Source: Paraburkholderia elongata (GTDB taxonomy: Bacteria; Pseudomonadota; Gammaproteobacteria; Burkholderiales; Burkholderiaceae). Taken from it: a DNA stretch of 42,960 bases. The position numbers and the translations under genes were made by a program. This document shows, piece after piece, positions 6,965-16,474 of the stretch (the stretch's first letter is position 1; each line of letters begins with the position of its first letter). Location: positions 1 through 42,960 of the forward strand of contig NZ_WOEZ01000254.1 of NCBI RefSeq assembly GCF_013177735.1, read 5' to 3'. The notes under the pieces are model-generated. The model did not search any database. It saw only the letters and a program-made list of their open reading frames with translations, and was not told the origin of the DNA.

Positions 6965-8574
6965 CACTTGTTATCCCCCGGTTTGCCGCGAATCAGTGCC
7001 TCAGGATGACGGTCGAGGTAATCCGCGAGCGAGCGGAACGCCGCCGCGGTGCGCGCGAGTTCACGCATCGCATCGGTGGTGCCCTGCTGCAACTGCGAGT
7101 TCGGCTGCAACGCACCGTTCGCCGAGTCCAGCGCCGTCTGCGCGGCGGCGAGCGTGTCCCGAGCCTGCGGCATGACCTCCGTGCGCAACTGTTTGAGAAG
7201 CGAATCCGCATCCGCCAATGTCTTTTGTGCGTCCTTGCCGATCCCTTCGAACGGGATCTTGTTCAGCTTGGCCACCAGACCGGTCACCGAATCCTGCAGC
7301 GATTGCAGTCCGCCAGGCACGGTCGGCATTTCCGGCGGGTTCGCGCTCCAGTTCACCTCGGCTTTGGGCGCAGCAGGGAAGAAATCGAGCGCAACATACA
7401 ACTGTCCGGTCAACAGGTTGCCGGTTCGCAACTGCGCTCGCAGGCCCTGCGAGACCAGCCATTCCGCCATCCGGTGGGGATCCGACGAGAGCCTGCCTCC
7501 GGTCGCACCCGACTTGTAACGCGACGTGAACCGCTCCGGATAAAGGCGCACCTCGACTGGAATGCTGAACTGCTTCTTGGCCTGATCGAAGCGCGTATAG
7601 ATCGCGGCCACCTCGCCCACCACGATGCCGCGGAAATCGACCGGCGCACCGACCGTCAACCCGCGCACCGAGTCGTTGAAATTGAAGACATAGCTCTCGA
7701 TGATGCGGTCATGGCGCTTCATCGCGTCCGCACGATCGTGGAACAGCATAAATTCGGTACGAACGGCAGCCTCGGACTGACCGGTCGTCTCATCCGGCGT
7801 CTGGAACGCAAGGCCGCCGATCAGGATCGCGACCACAGATTGCGTGTTGACCTTGACGCCATCGGTACCCAGGGACACGTCGACGCCGCTTGCGTGCCAG
7901 AACCGCGTATCGTTCTGCACGTACTTGTCATAGGGCGCGTTGATGAAAGCGTGCAGCGTGACGCCCTTGCCGTCCGGGTCGAGCGCGTATGAGGTGACCT
8001 GTCCGACCTGCAGGCGTCTGAAGAAGATGGGAGAGCCGATATCGAGCGAGCCCATGTCCTCGCTCTTCAATATGAACTCCCGCCCCGGCACGCCGCTGGC
8101 GAAGACCGGCGGCGACTCGAGTCCGACATAGTCGCGCCGCGACTTCGTTGAAGTACCCAGATCCATGCCAATGAAGGAACCGGACAGCAGCGTGCCGATG
8201 CCCGACACCGTGCCCCCGGAAATCCGCGGGCGCACGACCCAGAAACGCGTATCGTCGACCAGCATGCTTGATGCGTCCTTGACCAGCTCGGCGGTCGCGA
8301 CAACGCTGCTGTGGTCTCTCGACAAGGTCACGCTCTTGACCACGCCAACATCCACGTTCTTGAACTTGATTTTGGTCTTGCCCGCTTCGAGGCCTTCGCC
8401 GGTCGCGAAGCTGATGGTGACAGTCGGCCCCTGTTCGAGGACCGCTTTGACCGCGAGCCAGCCGCCGATCAGCACCGCGATGATCGGCACCAGCCAGACG
8501 ATCTGCATGCGCCAGCGCGAGCGAGGCGTGGCTACCGCTTCGGGAAGCTCCGGCGGCCCGGGAGGTCTAGACAT
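6964..8574 (-). CDS. pqiB: PqiB, MCE-domain intermembrane transport protein
   Basis: The 536-residue protein has one N-terminal membrane anchor (about residues 25-45, IVWLVPIIAVLIGG), three MlaD/MCE domains in the periplasm (about 48-140, 160-230 and 285-395) and a C-terminal helical, coiled-coil-like region (about 430-520) that in PqiB forms the long needle reaching the outer membrane. It is full length for the family. It overlaps pqiA by 8 bases at its start and pqiC by one base at its end, the normal pqiABC order. Confidence 0.92.
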   Translation of the reverse strand: MSRPPGPPELPEAVATPRSRWRMQIVWLVPIIAVLIGGWLAVKAVLEQGPTVTISFATGEGLEAGKTKIKFKNVDVGVVKSVTLSRDHSSVVATAELVKDASSMLVDDTRFWVVRPRISGGTVSGIGTLLSGSFIGMDLGTSTKSRRDYVGLESPPVFASGVPGREFILKSEDMGSLDIGSPIFFRRLQVGQVTSYALDPDGKGVTLHAFINAPYDKYVQNDTRFWHASGVDVSLGTDGVKVNTQSVVAILIGGLAFQTPDETTGQSEAAVRTEFMLFHDRADAMKRHDRIIESYVFNFNDSVRGLTVGAPVDFRGIVVGEVAAIYTRFDQAKKQFSIPVEVRLYPERFTSRYKSGATGGRLSSDPHRMAEWLVSQGLRAQLRTGNLLTGQLYVALDFFPAAPKAEVNWSANPPEMPTVPGGLQSLQDSVTGLVAKLNKIPFEGIGKDAQKTLADADSLLKQLRTEVMPQARDTLAAAQTALDSANGALQPNSQLQQGTTDAMRELARTAAAFRSLADYLDRHPEALIRGKPGDNK

Positions 8575-9865
8575 GATGATCCTCCGTCGCGTCCCAGATC
8601 AGGCGCGGGTCGAACGACATGGCCGCGAACATCGTCAGCACGACTACCGAACCGAACGCGACGGCGGCCGGCCCAGCCTGGATCGTCGCGAGCGCATTGA
8701 ACTGCACGAGCGCAACGAGAATGGTGATGACGTAGATATCGAGCATCGACCAGCGGCCCACCAGTTCCACCAGCCGATAGATGCGGGTTCGTTGCTCCAC
8801 GAGCATGACCGAGCGCCGCTGCGTGGAGATCACGAGATACATCAGCGCCAGGATCTTCAGCATCGGCACCGCTATGCTGGCGATGAAGACCACCACGGCG
8901 AGCGGCCATGAGCCCGAGGTCCAGAGATAGACCACGCCGCTCAGGATGGTGTCCTTCTCCGAGCCGAACAGCGAACTGGTATTCATCACGGGCAGCACAT
9001 TCGCGGGGATATACAGCACGATGGCGGCAATCAGGAAGGCCCAGGTTCGCGCGATACTTTCGGGTTTGCGCGCATGCAGATGGGCGCCGCAGCGCGGGCA
9101 CGCAGCACCGTGCACATGAGCCGCCGACTTCACCAGCAGGCCGCAGCTATGGCAACTCAGCAGGCCGCAACGCAGCGCGGTATGGGCCGACGCGGCGGCC
9201 GCCGCCTCCGTCTTCGAGGCCGCATCGTCGAAGCTGCCAATGCGCTGCCAGAGCGCGCGTGGATCGAACGCGGATCCGGCCGCCGCCAGCAGCAGCATGA
9301 GCGCGCCGAACGACCAGAGCGCGACACCCGGCACGACGCTCGCGATGTGCGCGAGCTTGACGAGCGCCACCAGCATGCCGAGGATCAGGACCTCGGTCAT
9401 GCCCCACGGCTGCGCGAGATGCATCAGGCGAAACACGAAATCGGCGTGATACGGGCGGCGGTTCAGTTGCAACGGCACCAGCAGATACGCCATCGCGGTC
9501 ATCTGCATCAACGGCATCAGGAAGGTGGTGGCGAGCACGAGGCCCGCAAGCGGCCACATGCCGTCTTTGTAGAGCACGCGAACCGCACCAAGCAACGTCG
9601 TCTCGACGAGATCGCCGTTCACCGCGAGTCCGACAATCGGGTACAGATTACTGATGAAGAACAGCACGACGCAGGTAAGCGTAAAAGCCAGCGCCCGATC
9701 GGTGCTGTTGGGATGCGCGCGATAGAGTTCCGCCTGGCAGCGGCAGCAGCGCAGCGTGCCGTTGGGCGGCACCGCGGATTCCCGCTGCAGCAGATCGCAC
9801 TCGTGGCAGGCGACGAGAAGAATCGGACCGGCCCCGGTTGCCTCGTTTGTCGTGGCGGTGGTCAT
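8567..9865 (-). CDS. pqiA: PqiA, integral membrane partner of PqiB
   Basis: The 432-residue protein is a tandem of two PqiA domains. Each starts with a rubredoxin-like zinc ribbon (C20-H-E-C23 with C40-C-R-C43, and CHSC with CPRC near residues 239-263) followed by four hydrophobic segments. PqiA lies in the inner membrane and is thought to load lipids into PqiB. Its start overlaps the upstream outer-membrane channel gene by 4 bases (ATGA), which ties the Pqi system translationally to the RND efflux genes, an unusual pairing. Confidence 0.92.
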   Translation of the reverse strand: MTTATTNEATGAGPILLVACHECDLLQRESAVPPNGTLRCCRCQAELYRAHPNSTDRALAFTLTCVVLFFISNLYPIVGLAVNGDLVETTLLGAVRVLYKDGMWPLAGLVLATTFLMPLMQMTAMAYLLVPLQLNRRPYHADFVFRLMHLAQPWGMTEVLILGMLVALVKLAHIASVVPGVALWSFGALMLLLAAAGSAFDPRALWQRIGSFDDAASKTEAAAAASAHTALRCGLLSCHSCGLLVKSAAHVHGAACPRCGAHLHARKPESIARTWAFLIAAIVLYIPANVLPVMNTSSLFGSEKDTILSGVVYLWTSGSWPLAVVVFIASIAVPMLKILALMYLVISTQRRSVMLVEQRTRIYRLVELVGRWSMLDIYVITILVALVQFNALATIQAGPAAVAFGSVVVLTMFAAMSFDPRLIWDATEDHHV

Positions 9866-11484
9866 TTAGGCTGCTCCGCGCCGGGCGACGTGGTTGACGG
9901 ATTCGCTGACGGATTCGCTGACGGACTCGCGGATGGACTCGCGGATGGACTCGCGGATGGACTCGTTGATGGATTTGCCAACTGAGACCCTGACTGACCG
10001 CCGGATTGACTGGCCACCTGGGCCACCGCTTTCTGCCCCATCACGCGCCCGGTCATCGCCTCGGCCTGCACGACCCACCCGCCGCCCATCGCCTTGTAAA
10101 GACCGATCAGCGAGCTGAACACCAGGCCATTGGTCTGCGTATAGCTGAGTTGCGCGTTGAACAGACTGCGCTCGGCGTCGAGCACCTCGATATAACTCGT
10201 ATAGCCGCCTTCGAAACGAAGCCGGGCAAGTCGCGCATACGTCCGCAACGAGTCCACCTGGCGCGCCTGCACGACCAGTTGCTCGCGCGACTTCTGCAGC
10301 GCGATGAGCGCGTCGTCGACTTCCTGGAACGCGGTCTGAATCGCCAGCTGATACTGGACCAGCGCCTGTTGCTGTTGTGCCTCGGCCTGGCTGACCTGAC
10401 CGCTGATGCTGCCCGCCGTAAAGATCGGCACCGTCAACGAGCCGGCGTACGACCACACGCGCGCAGGCCCGGTGAACAGTTTCGAGAACTCGATACTCGT
10501 GGAGCCGAACAGGCCCGTCAGCGAAATCTGCGGAAAATACAGCGCACGTGCGGCGCCGATCAGGGCATTGGCCGCGACCAGGTTCTGCTCGGCCTGCAGC
10601 AGATCGGGACGGCGCTCGATCAGATCGGACGGCAGACCTGCCGGTACGGCGGGCAGCACCAGTTCAGTCAGTTCGCGTCCGCGCAAGATCGGGCCCGGGT
10701 TGCGACCGAGCAGGACCGATAAGGAGTCCTCCTGCTGCGCGATCTGCGTCTCGAGCTGCGGAATCGTGGCGAGCGATGCTTCATATTCGGACTGGCTCTG
10801 CGCGAGTTCCATCTGCGAGACATCGCCGCCGGAGAAACGCGCCTGGAATACTTTCACGGATCCGGCGCGGCTGTCGGTGGTCGCTCTCGCGATCGCCAGT
10901 TGCTGGTCAAGATCGCGCAGATTGATGTAAGCGGTGGCCACCGAGGCGACCAGCGAAAGGATCGTTGCGCGGCGGCCCTCCTCGCTCGCCAGCAGGCTCG
11001 CGCGAGCCGATTCGGTCTCCCGCCGCACCCGCCCGAAGAAATCGAGTTCCCAGGCCACTGTCAGCGGCGCCTGGAACTCGTTGAAGACGGGACTCACGCC
11101 TGCCGGCAGCGGTGTCGGTCCGCGCTGCGAGGCACGCTGACGGGAGGCGTCGAAACCGGCGTTGACCTGCGGAAACAGCGCCGAGCGCGTCGTCACGAAC
11201 TGGCCGAGAAACTGGTCGACGCGGGCGGCGGCGATCTTGACGTCCTTGTTGTCGGCGAGCGCGGCCAGAATCAGATCGTTCAGAACCGGGTCCTGAAACT
11301 GTTCCCACCACGGCGTATTGGCCGCATCGACGGCTTCGCTCGCTGCGAACCGGAAGTTCGCGGGCGTCGGCACGTTCGGGCGGACGTAGTCCGGGCCCAA
11401 CAGGCAACCGCCCAGCCCGATTGCCAGCCCGATCGTCAGCAGCAAGGCAGGGAGCCAACGCAGCGGGAACGCAAAGCCTCGCAT
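9862..11484 (-). CDS. RND efflux outer-membrane channel lipoprotein (NodT/OprM family)
   Basis: The 540-residue protein has a signal peptide with lipobox (AIGLGGC, C27), then the two repeated OEP/TolC-like halves (LGPDYVRPNVPTPANFRF; WELDFFGRVRRETESARASL; LIERRPDLLQAEQNLVAANA). It forms the outer-membrane duct for the pump encoded upstream. The ATG at 11484 lies one base after the pump's stop and has AGGG upstream; a GTG at 11499 is a weaker alternative. The C-terminus is odd: about 50 extra residues of low complexity ending in PSAS/PSAN repeats. Confidence 0.9.
   Translation of the reverse strand: MRGFAFPLRWLPALLLTIGLAIGLGGCLLGPDYVRPNVPTPANFRFAASEAVDAANTPWWEQFQDPVLNDLILAALADNKDVKIAAARVDQFLGQFVTTRSALFPQVNAGFDASRQRASQRGPTPLPAGVSPVFNEFQAPLTVAWELDFFGRVRRETESARASLLASEEGRRATILSLVASVATAYINLRDLDQQLAIARATTDSRAGSVKVFQARFSGGDVSQMELAQSQSEYEASLATIPQLETQIAQQEDSLSVLLGRNPGPILRGRELTELVLPAVPAGLPSDLIERRPDLLQAEQNLVAANALIGAARALYFPQISLTGLFGSTSIEFSKLFTGPARVWSYAGSLTVPIFTAGSISGQVSQAEAQQQQALVQYQLAIQTAFQEVDDALIALQKSREQLVVQARQVDSLRTYARLARLRFEGGYTSYIEVLDAERSLFNAQLSYTQTNGLVFSSLIGLYKAMGGGWVVQAEAMTGRVMGQKAVAQVASQSGGQSGSQLANPSTSPSASPSASPSASPSANPSANPSTTSPGAEQPK
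9896..9979. repeat. Seven tandem 12-bp units at the 3' end of the channel gene
   Basis: Seven adjacent copies of a 12-base unit (GAYGGAYTCGCK-like on plus) encode tetrapeptide repeats of the PSAS/PSAN type on minus. Changes in copy number would keep the frame and alter only the length of the protein's tail. The tail lies beyond the conserved channel domain. Confidence 0.9.
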
Positions 11485-11485
11485 G

Positions 11486-14400
11486 TCAGTCGCCCTCACG
11501 TTGCGCGGAAGGCGTGACCGCAGGGCCGCCAGAGCCCGCAGACTTTACCGGAACGAGATCGGGCCCGCCATCCCCCGCCGGCCCGCCGCTCCCTCCCGGC
11601 GTCTTCTTGCTGCCGCTCTTTTCCGACATGGTTTCGAGCACGTAGAAGAACATCGGAATGAAGAACACCGCAATCACCGTCGCGCCTAGCATGCCGCCGA
11701 TCACCCCGGTGCCGATCGAATGCCGGCTGTTGGCCGACGCGCCGAGCGCGATGGCAAGCGGCACGCAACCGAGAATGAACGCGAGCGATGTCATCACGAT
11801 CGGCCGCAGCCGCTCGGTTGCAGCAGTCACCGCCGCGTCGTACACCGATTCGCCCGCTTCACGATTGAGCACCGCGAACTCGAAGATCAGAATTGCGTTC
11901 TTGGCGGCGAGTGCGACCAGCATGGTCAAACCGATCTGGAAGTACACGTCGTTTTCGAGGCCGCGCAAAAGAATCGCGAGCAACGCGCCGAACAACGCGA
12001 ACGGCACCGCCAGCAGCACACCGAACGGCAAGCTCCACTTCTCGTATTGCGCGGCGAGAATCAGGAACACCATCACCAGGCCGAACACGAACACAAGCCC
12101 CGAGGTGCTGCCCGATTGCCGCGCTTCGTAAGCCTCACCGCTCCAGCCGACACCATAGCCCGAAGGCATCACCTGATCGGCCACTTCCTCGAGCGCATTG
12201 ATGACCTGCCCGGAGCTGTAGCCAGGCGCGCCATTCGCCGTGATCTTCACAGCTGGGAAATTGTTGAAGCGCGTCACCAGATCCGGCCCGGTGACGTACT
12301 TCGAGTTCACCACCGCCTTCAGCGGCACCATGTTGTTCGTCTTGCTGCGTACGTAAAGCTGGTTCAGGTCCTGCGGCGTCAGACGGTACTGCGGCTCGGC
12401 CTGCAAGATGACCTGCCACAGCCTGCTCGAACGGTTGAACTGCGAGACGTAGAGCGAGCCGAACATGGTCTGCATCGCGCTATACACTTCTTCGATCGGC
12501 ACGCCGAGCGTTTCCGACTTGTCGCGATCGACGTCGACCAGCAACTGTTGCGACGACGCATTGAAAGTGGACGTGACACGCGCAAGTTCCGGACGGGTTT
12601 TCGCCTTCGCCACGAAGTCGTCCACCACGCCCGCCAACTGCGACGTCGTCGCATCGCCCTTGCTCTGAATCCACATCTCGGTGCCGCCGGTTGTGCCGAG
12701 CCCCGGAATCGACGGCGGATTGACCGGCAGGATGATCCCTTCCTTCACCTTGGAGAGATTCTCGTAGGCGTCGATCAGCACCGCCTTCGCGTTCTGGGTT
12801 CTGATGTTGGCGAACTTGTAGCGCTCATCGAAACTCTTGAAGCCGATGAAGAACGTGCTAGCGTTATTCTTGTTCTGGCTGTCGAGCAGGCTGTAGCCGT
12901 CGACGATCGTCACGCTGCCTACCGCAGGCTGTTTCATGAAGTAGTCGGTCACGCGCCGCGACACGTCGCCGGTTCGATCGAGGCTCGCCGCGTCCGGCAT
13001 GATGATCGCGCCGAGCAGATAGCCCTGATCTTCAGGCGGCAGGAACGAGGTCGGAATGGTGCGCATCATCACCACCGCCAGCGCGATCATGCCGACGAAC
13101 AGCAACAGCGCGACCACGAAGCGTTTGATCACCAGTTTGACCACGGACGTGTAGCCGTGCGTCATCTTCGCGAAGTTCCTGTCAAACCACTTGAAGAAGC
13201 CTTTCTTCTCATGGTGGCCGGGCTTCAGCAGCAAAGCGGCCAGCGCCGGCGACAGCGTCAGTGCGACCACCCCGGAGAAAATGACCGAGATCGCAATGGT
13301 GATGGCGAACTGCTTGTACAACTGCCCCGTAATGCCGCCGAGAAAGGCCACCGGCACAAACACCGCACACAGCACGAGCACGATTGCGACCACCGGGCCG
13401 GCCACTTCGTCCATCGCGCGCCTCGCGGCCTCCTTCGGACTCAGTTTGTGCACGTTCATATTCCGCTCGACGTTCTCGATCACCACAATCGCGTCGTCCA
13501 CCACGATGCCGATGGCCAGCACCATGCCGAATAGCGTCAGCATATTGATCGAGAAGCCGAGCGCGAGCATTCCCATGAACGTGCCCATGATCGACACCGG
13601 CACGGCCAGAACCGGAATCAGCGTCGCGCGCAGGCTTTGCAGGAAGACGAACACCACGATCACCACGAGTACGAGCGCTTCAAAAAACGTGTGCACGACA
13701 TCGGAAATCGACGCGCGCGTGAAGTCGGTAGTGTCCAATGCGATGTCGTATTCGAGGCCTTCAGGAAAGGTCTTTTTCATTTCCTGAAGTGTCGAGTGGA
13801 CCTGCTTCGAGACGTCGAGCGCGTTGGCGCCAGGCTGCTGATACACCGCGATGACGGTGGCCGGCTTGCCCTGAAAGCGGCTGCGGATCGAATAATCCTT
13901 CTGGCCCAGCGCGGCGCGGCCGATGTCCTTGAGACGCACAATCGCGGCATCGCCGTTGGCTGCCCGGATGATGATGTTGTCGAAGTCCTCGGGTTCACTC
14001 AGGCGGCCGGTGGTGGTCACGGCGAACGACTGCTCGACCGGCGCGCCGGTCGGCGATTGGCCGAGGCGGCCCACGGCGAACTGCTGGTTCTGGTTGGCGA
14101 CCGCCCGCTGCACATCGCCCGCCGTGATACCCAGTTGTGCCATGCGGTCGGGCTTTAGCCAGATTCGCATCGCGTAATCGGGAGTGCCGAAGATGGCCGA
14201 CTGATTCGCACCGGGAATGCGCTTGAGCGCATCGAGCACGTAAATATTCGCGTAGTTGGCGATATACGTCGCGTCGTAGCGCTCGCCCGGCGAAAAGATG
14301 GCGATCACCATCATGAACGCCGACGACTTCTTCTGCACCTGAATGCCCTGCGACTGCACCGAAGAGGGCAGTTGCGGCAGCGCGAGGTTCACGCGGTTCT

Positions 14401-14728
14401 GTACGTCGACCTGCGCCAGTTCCGGATTGGTGCCGATCTGGAAGTACGCGTTGACGGTCAGATTACCGGTCGATGAACTCGACGAGTTCATGTAGATCAT
14501 GTTGTCCGCGCCGTTCACCTGCTGCTCAATCGGAGCGGCCACGTTGTTGGCCACCACGTCGGCGTTCGCGCCGGGATAATTGGCCGAAATCGTGATTTGC
14601 GGCGGGGTCACGTCCGGATACTGCGCGATCGGCAAGTTGAACATCGCCACTGCGCCGCCGAGCGTGATGACAATCGAAATCACCGACGCAAAAATCGGGC
14701 GGTCGATGCAGTAACGGGAGATATTCAT
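11486..14728 (-). CDS. RND multidrug efflux permease (HAE1 family)
   Basis: The 1080-residue protein opens with the HAE1 signature (ISRYCIDRPIFASVISIVI), keeps the proton-relay aspartates of TM4 (IGIVVDDAIVVIENVERN) and ends with a TM10-12 block (ALAAKNAILIFEFAV). It is full length, with a charged and Gly/Pro-rich tail of about 50 residues. It pumps amphipathic compounds from the inner membrane and periplasm, together with the adaptor before it and the channel after it. The ATG at 14728 is chosen because AAGGGGA precedes it and the family start is MNISR. Substrates cannot be told from sequence. Confidence 0.93.
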   Translation of the reverse strand: MNISRYCIDRPIFASVISIVITLGGAVAMFNLPIAQYPDVTPPQITISANYPGANADVVANNVAAPIEQQVNGADNMIYMNSSSSSTGNLTVNAYFQIGTNPELAQVDVQNRVNLALPQLPSSVQSQGIQVQKKSSAFMMVIAIFSPGERYDATYIANYANIYVLDALKRIPGANQSAIFGTPDYAMRIWLKPDRMAQLGITAGDVQRAVANQNQQFAVGRLGQSPTGAPVEQSFAVTTTGRLSEPEDFDNIIIRAANGDAAIVRLKDIGRAALGQKDYSIRSRFQGKPATVIAVYQQPGANALDVSKQVHSTLQEMKKTFPEGLEYDIALDTTDFTRASISDVVHTFFEALVLVVIVVFVFLQSLRATLIPVLAVPVSIMGTFMGMLALGFSINMLTLFGMVLAIGIVVDDAIVVIENVERNMNVHKLSPKEAARRAMDEVAGPVVAIVLVLCAVFVPVAFLGGITGQLYKQFAITIAISVIFSGVVALTLSPALAALLLKPGHHEKKGFFKWFDRNFAKMTHGYTSVVKLVIKRFVVALLLFVGMIALAVVMMRTIPTSFLPPEDQGYLLGAIIMPDAASLDRTGDVSRRVTDYFMKQPAVGSVTIVDGYSLLDSQNKNNASTFFIGFKSFDERYKFANIRTQNAKAVLIDAYENLSKVKEGIILPVNPPSIPGLGTTGGTEMWIQSKGDATTSQLAGVVDDFVAKAKTRPELARVTSTFNASSQQLLVDVDRDKSETLGVPIEEVYSAMQTMFGSLYVSQFNRSSRLWQVILQAEPQYRLTPQDLNQLYVRSKTNNMVPLKAVVNSKYVTGPDLVTRFNNFPAVKITANGAPGYSSGQVINALEEVADQVMPSGYGVGWSGEAYEARQSGSTSGLVFVFGLVMVFLILAAQYEKWSLPFGVLLAVPFALFGALLAILLRGLENDVYFQIGLTMLVALAAKNAILIFEFAVLNREAGESVYDAAVTAATERLRPIVMTSLAFILGCVPLAIALGASANSRHSIGTGVIGGMLGATVIAVFFIPMFFYVLETMSEKSGSKKTPGGSGGPAGDGGPDLVPVKSAGSGGPAVTPSAQREGD

Positions 14729-14741
14729 GTCGCGTGTCCCC

Positions 14742-15941
14742 TTACTGCGCGGCGGTCGTGCCGGACGGGTGTCCCGCCGAACTGCTCTCCCCGCCCCCTG
14801 GCACGTTGGCCGCCGCATGCGCGGCCGGCGCCGCGACGATCTTTAGCGGCACGTCGGCGGCCACGCGAATCGCGCCGTCTACCACCACCCGCTCGCCCGG
14901 TTGCAACCCCTCGCTGATGAACCAGTCGTCGCCATGCCATTCGCCCACTTCCACGACACGCTGATGCGCCTTGGAGTCATTGTCCACAACCCACACGAAG
15001 TGGCTTTTCGCCCCCTGCAAGACCGCGCGTTGCGGTACGAGGATCGCCTTCGGCCGGGAAGCGCCGGACACGCGCGCCCGCACGAACTGGCCGGGACGCA
15101 ACTGGCCTTTCTCATTCGCGAAAGACGCCCGTACGAGGAACGTGCCGGTCTCGGTGCTGAAAGCGGGATTGGTGAAACTGATATGACCGTGGTTAGGAAA
15201 CTGGGTACCGTCCGCCATGATCAACGTGACTTCAAAGTCGTCATTGGCTGGAAACCGCAAACGGCCTGCCGTGACCTCTTCGCGGAACTTCAGCAACTCA
15301 TTTTCCGAAATGCTGAAGTTGACCCACATCGGATCGAGTTGATAGACATAGGTCAGCAATCCCGTGGCGGCGGCCGTGACATAGCTGCCGTCCTGTTGCC
15401 TCGCGAAGCTCGACAAACCGGTGAGCGGAGATTTGATCGTCGTGTAGCTGAGGTTTAGCTGCGCAGTTTGCACCTGGCCAAGTGCCGCGATCACCGCTGC
15501 CTCGGCCTGCTTTTCGTTGCCGGTTGCGTCGTCGAGATCCTTCTGACTCAATGCATTCTGTGCTGCCAGTGGAATCACGCGAGCGAGATTAGCCTTCGCG
15601 ACGGTTAAGCGAGCCTGCTGCTGCGCGAGCTGGCCCTTGGCCGTCTGCAGCGCGGCGTCGAAGGGCTTCGAGTCCATCAGAAAGAGCGTCTGGCCGGCGT
15701 GAACCATTTGCCCTTCGGTATAGAGCCGCTTGTCGAGAAATCCGTCCACCCGCGCGCGAATCTCGACTTCGCGAGAACTCTGCGTTTGCGCGGTATATTC
15801 GAAATCGACGGGGGTGTCGCTCTGCACCACCGGCATTACGGTGACTTCGATCGCGCCGGGAGCAGGCAACGTAGCCGCTTTGTGACAGGCAACGCACAGC
15901 GCGAGCAGTGCAAACGCGAGACGTGACCATTTCCTGCTCAT
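14742..15941 (-). CDS. RND efflux periplasmic adaptor (membrane fusion protein)
   Basis: The 399-residue product has a signal peptide ending near LCVAC19 (probable lipoprotein), a lipoyl/barrel-sandwich half (VEIRARVDGFLDKRLYTEGQ), a helical hairpin (about residues 105-165), the second lipoyl half (IKSPLTGL) and beta-barrel and membrane-proximal domains. It links the RND pump to the outer-membrane channel. AGGAGAG precedes the ATG. The gap to the pump gene is 13 bases and to the upstream glycine-zipper gene 27 bases, so no separate promoter is obvious. Confidence 0.92.
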   Translation of the reverse strand: MSRKWSRLAFALLALCVACHKAATLPAPGAIEVTVMPVVQSDTPVDFEYTAQTQSSREVEIRARVDGFLDKRLYTEGQMVHAGQTLFLMDSKPFDAALQTAKGQLAQQQARLTVAKANLARVIPLAAQNALSQKDLDDATGNEKQAEAAVIAALGQVQTAQLNLSYTTIKSPLTGLSSFARQQDGSYVTAAATGLLTYVYQLDPMWVNFSISENELLKFREEVTAGRLRFPANDDFEVTLIMADGTQFPNHGHISFTNPAFSTETGTFLVRASFANEKGQLRPGQFVRARVSGASRPKAILVPQRAVLQGAKSHFVWVVDNDSKAHQRVVEVGEWHGDDWFISEGLQPGERVVVDGAIRVAADVPLKIVAAPAAHAAANVPGGGESSSAGHPSGTTAAQ

Positions 15942-15968
15942 GGATGTCTCTCCTGTCTCGATCGATGT

Positions 15969-16442
15969 CTATTGGACCGTGTAGCCGCGCCCGGTCATGC
16001 ACGCAGCAACTGCGCGATTGAAAGTCGCCATCTGCTGAGACGTCTGTTGCTGACCCGCTTGCTGCTGTTCGGCCGCGGCCTGGTTGGCTCGACGCTGACG
16101 CATACCGCCAGCCGCCGTCCCGGTCACCGCACCAATCGCCGCGCCCTTTCCGGCGTTACCCGCGATGGCACCCACTGCTGCGCCCACGGCGGCGCCGCCG
16201 GCTGCGCCCTTGACCGCTCCGCCTTGCTTCGGCGCAGCGCCCGGCTGACCGGATTGCTGTGCAATCGCGACCGGATCCACGCCGGTCGTCTGCTTCGCCC
16301 ATAGCTGACACTCAGCGGTGTCTGTCTGTTGCTTCTGGGCACTTTGGCCTTTTGCCGGATAAATGATGGGCTGCTGCGCGGCGGCCGCGAATGTCAGCAC
16401 GCATACCACCAAACCAATTGCGACTCGCTGCATTCGTTGCAT
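15969..16442 (-). CDS. Exported glycine-zipper protein
   Basis: The 157-residue product has a signal peptide (VAIGLVVCVLTFAAAA, cut before QQPIIYP), a conserved N-terminal segment (QQTDTAECQLWAKQTTGVDP) and a glycine-zipper region at about residues 75-112 (GAAGGAAVGAAVGAIAGNAG). It ends in a Gln-rich stretch and a C-terminal AACMTGRGYTV motif shared by this family. Glycine zippers insert into or disturb membranes; no specific role is known. It lies 27 bases before the RND adaptor and 32 bases after the SYLF gene, so it is probably in the same operon. Confidence 0.8.
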   Translation of the reverse strand: MQRMQRVAIGLVVCVLTFAAAAQQPIIYPAKGQSAQKQQTDTAECQLWAKQTTGVDPVAIAQQSGQPGAAPKQGGAVKGAAGGAAVGAAVGAIAGNAGKGAAIGAVTGTAAGGMRQRRANQAAAEQQQAGQQQTSQQMATFNRAVAACMTGRGYTVQ

Positions 16443-16474
16443 GGCTTGAGGCCCTCAATGTTCTAAGGTCGACT

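Noticed and set aside
11720..13534. Long open frame of 604 codons on plus
   Set aside because: It lies fully antisense to the RND pump gene, its translation is rich in Arg/His with no known domain, and it is a frame shadow of a conserved gene.
15972..15978. TTGGACC half-site
   Set aside because: It is inside the end of the glycine-zipper coding region and has no matching second arm.
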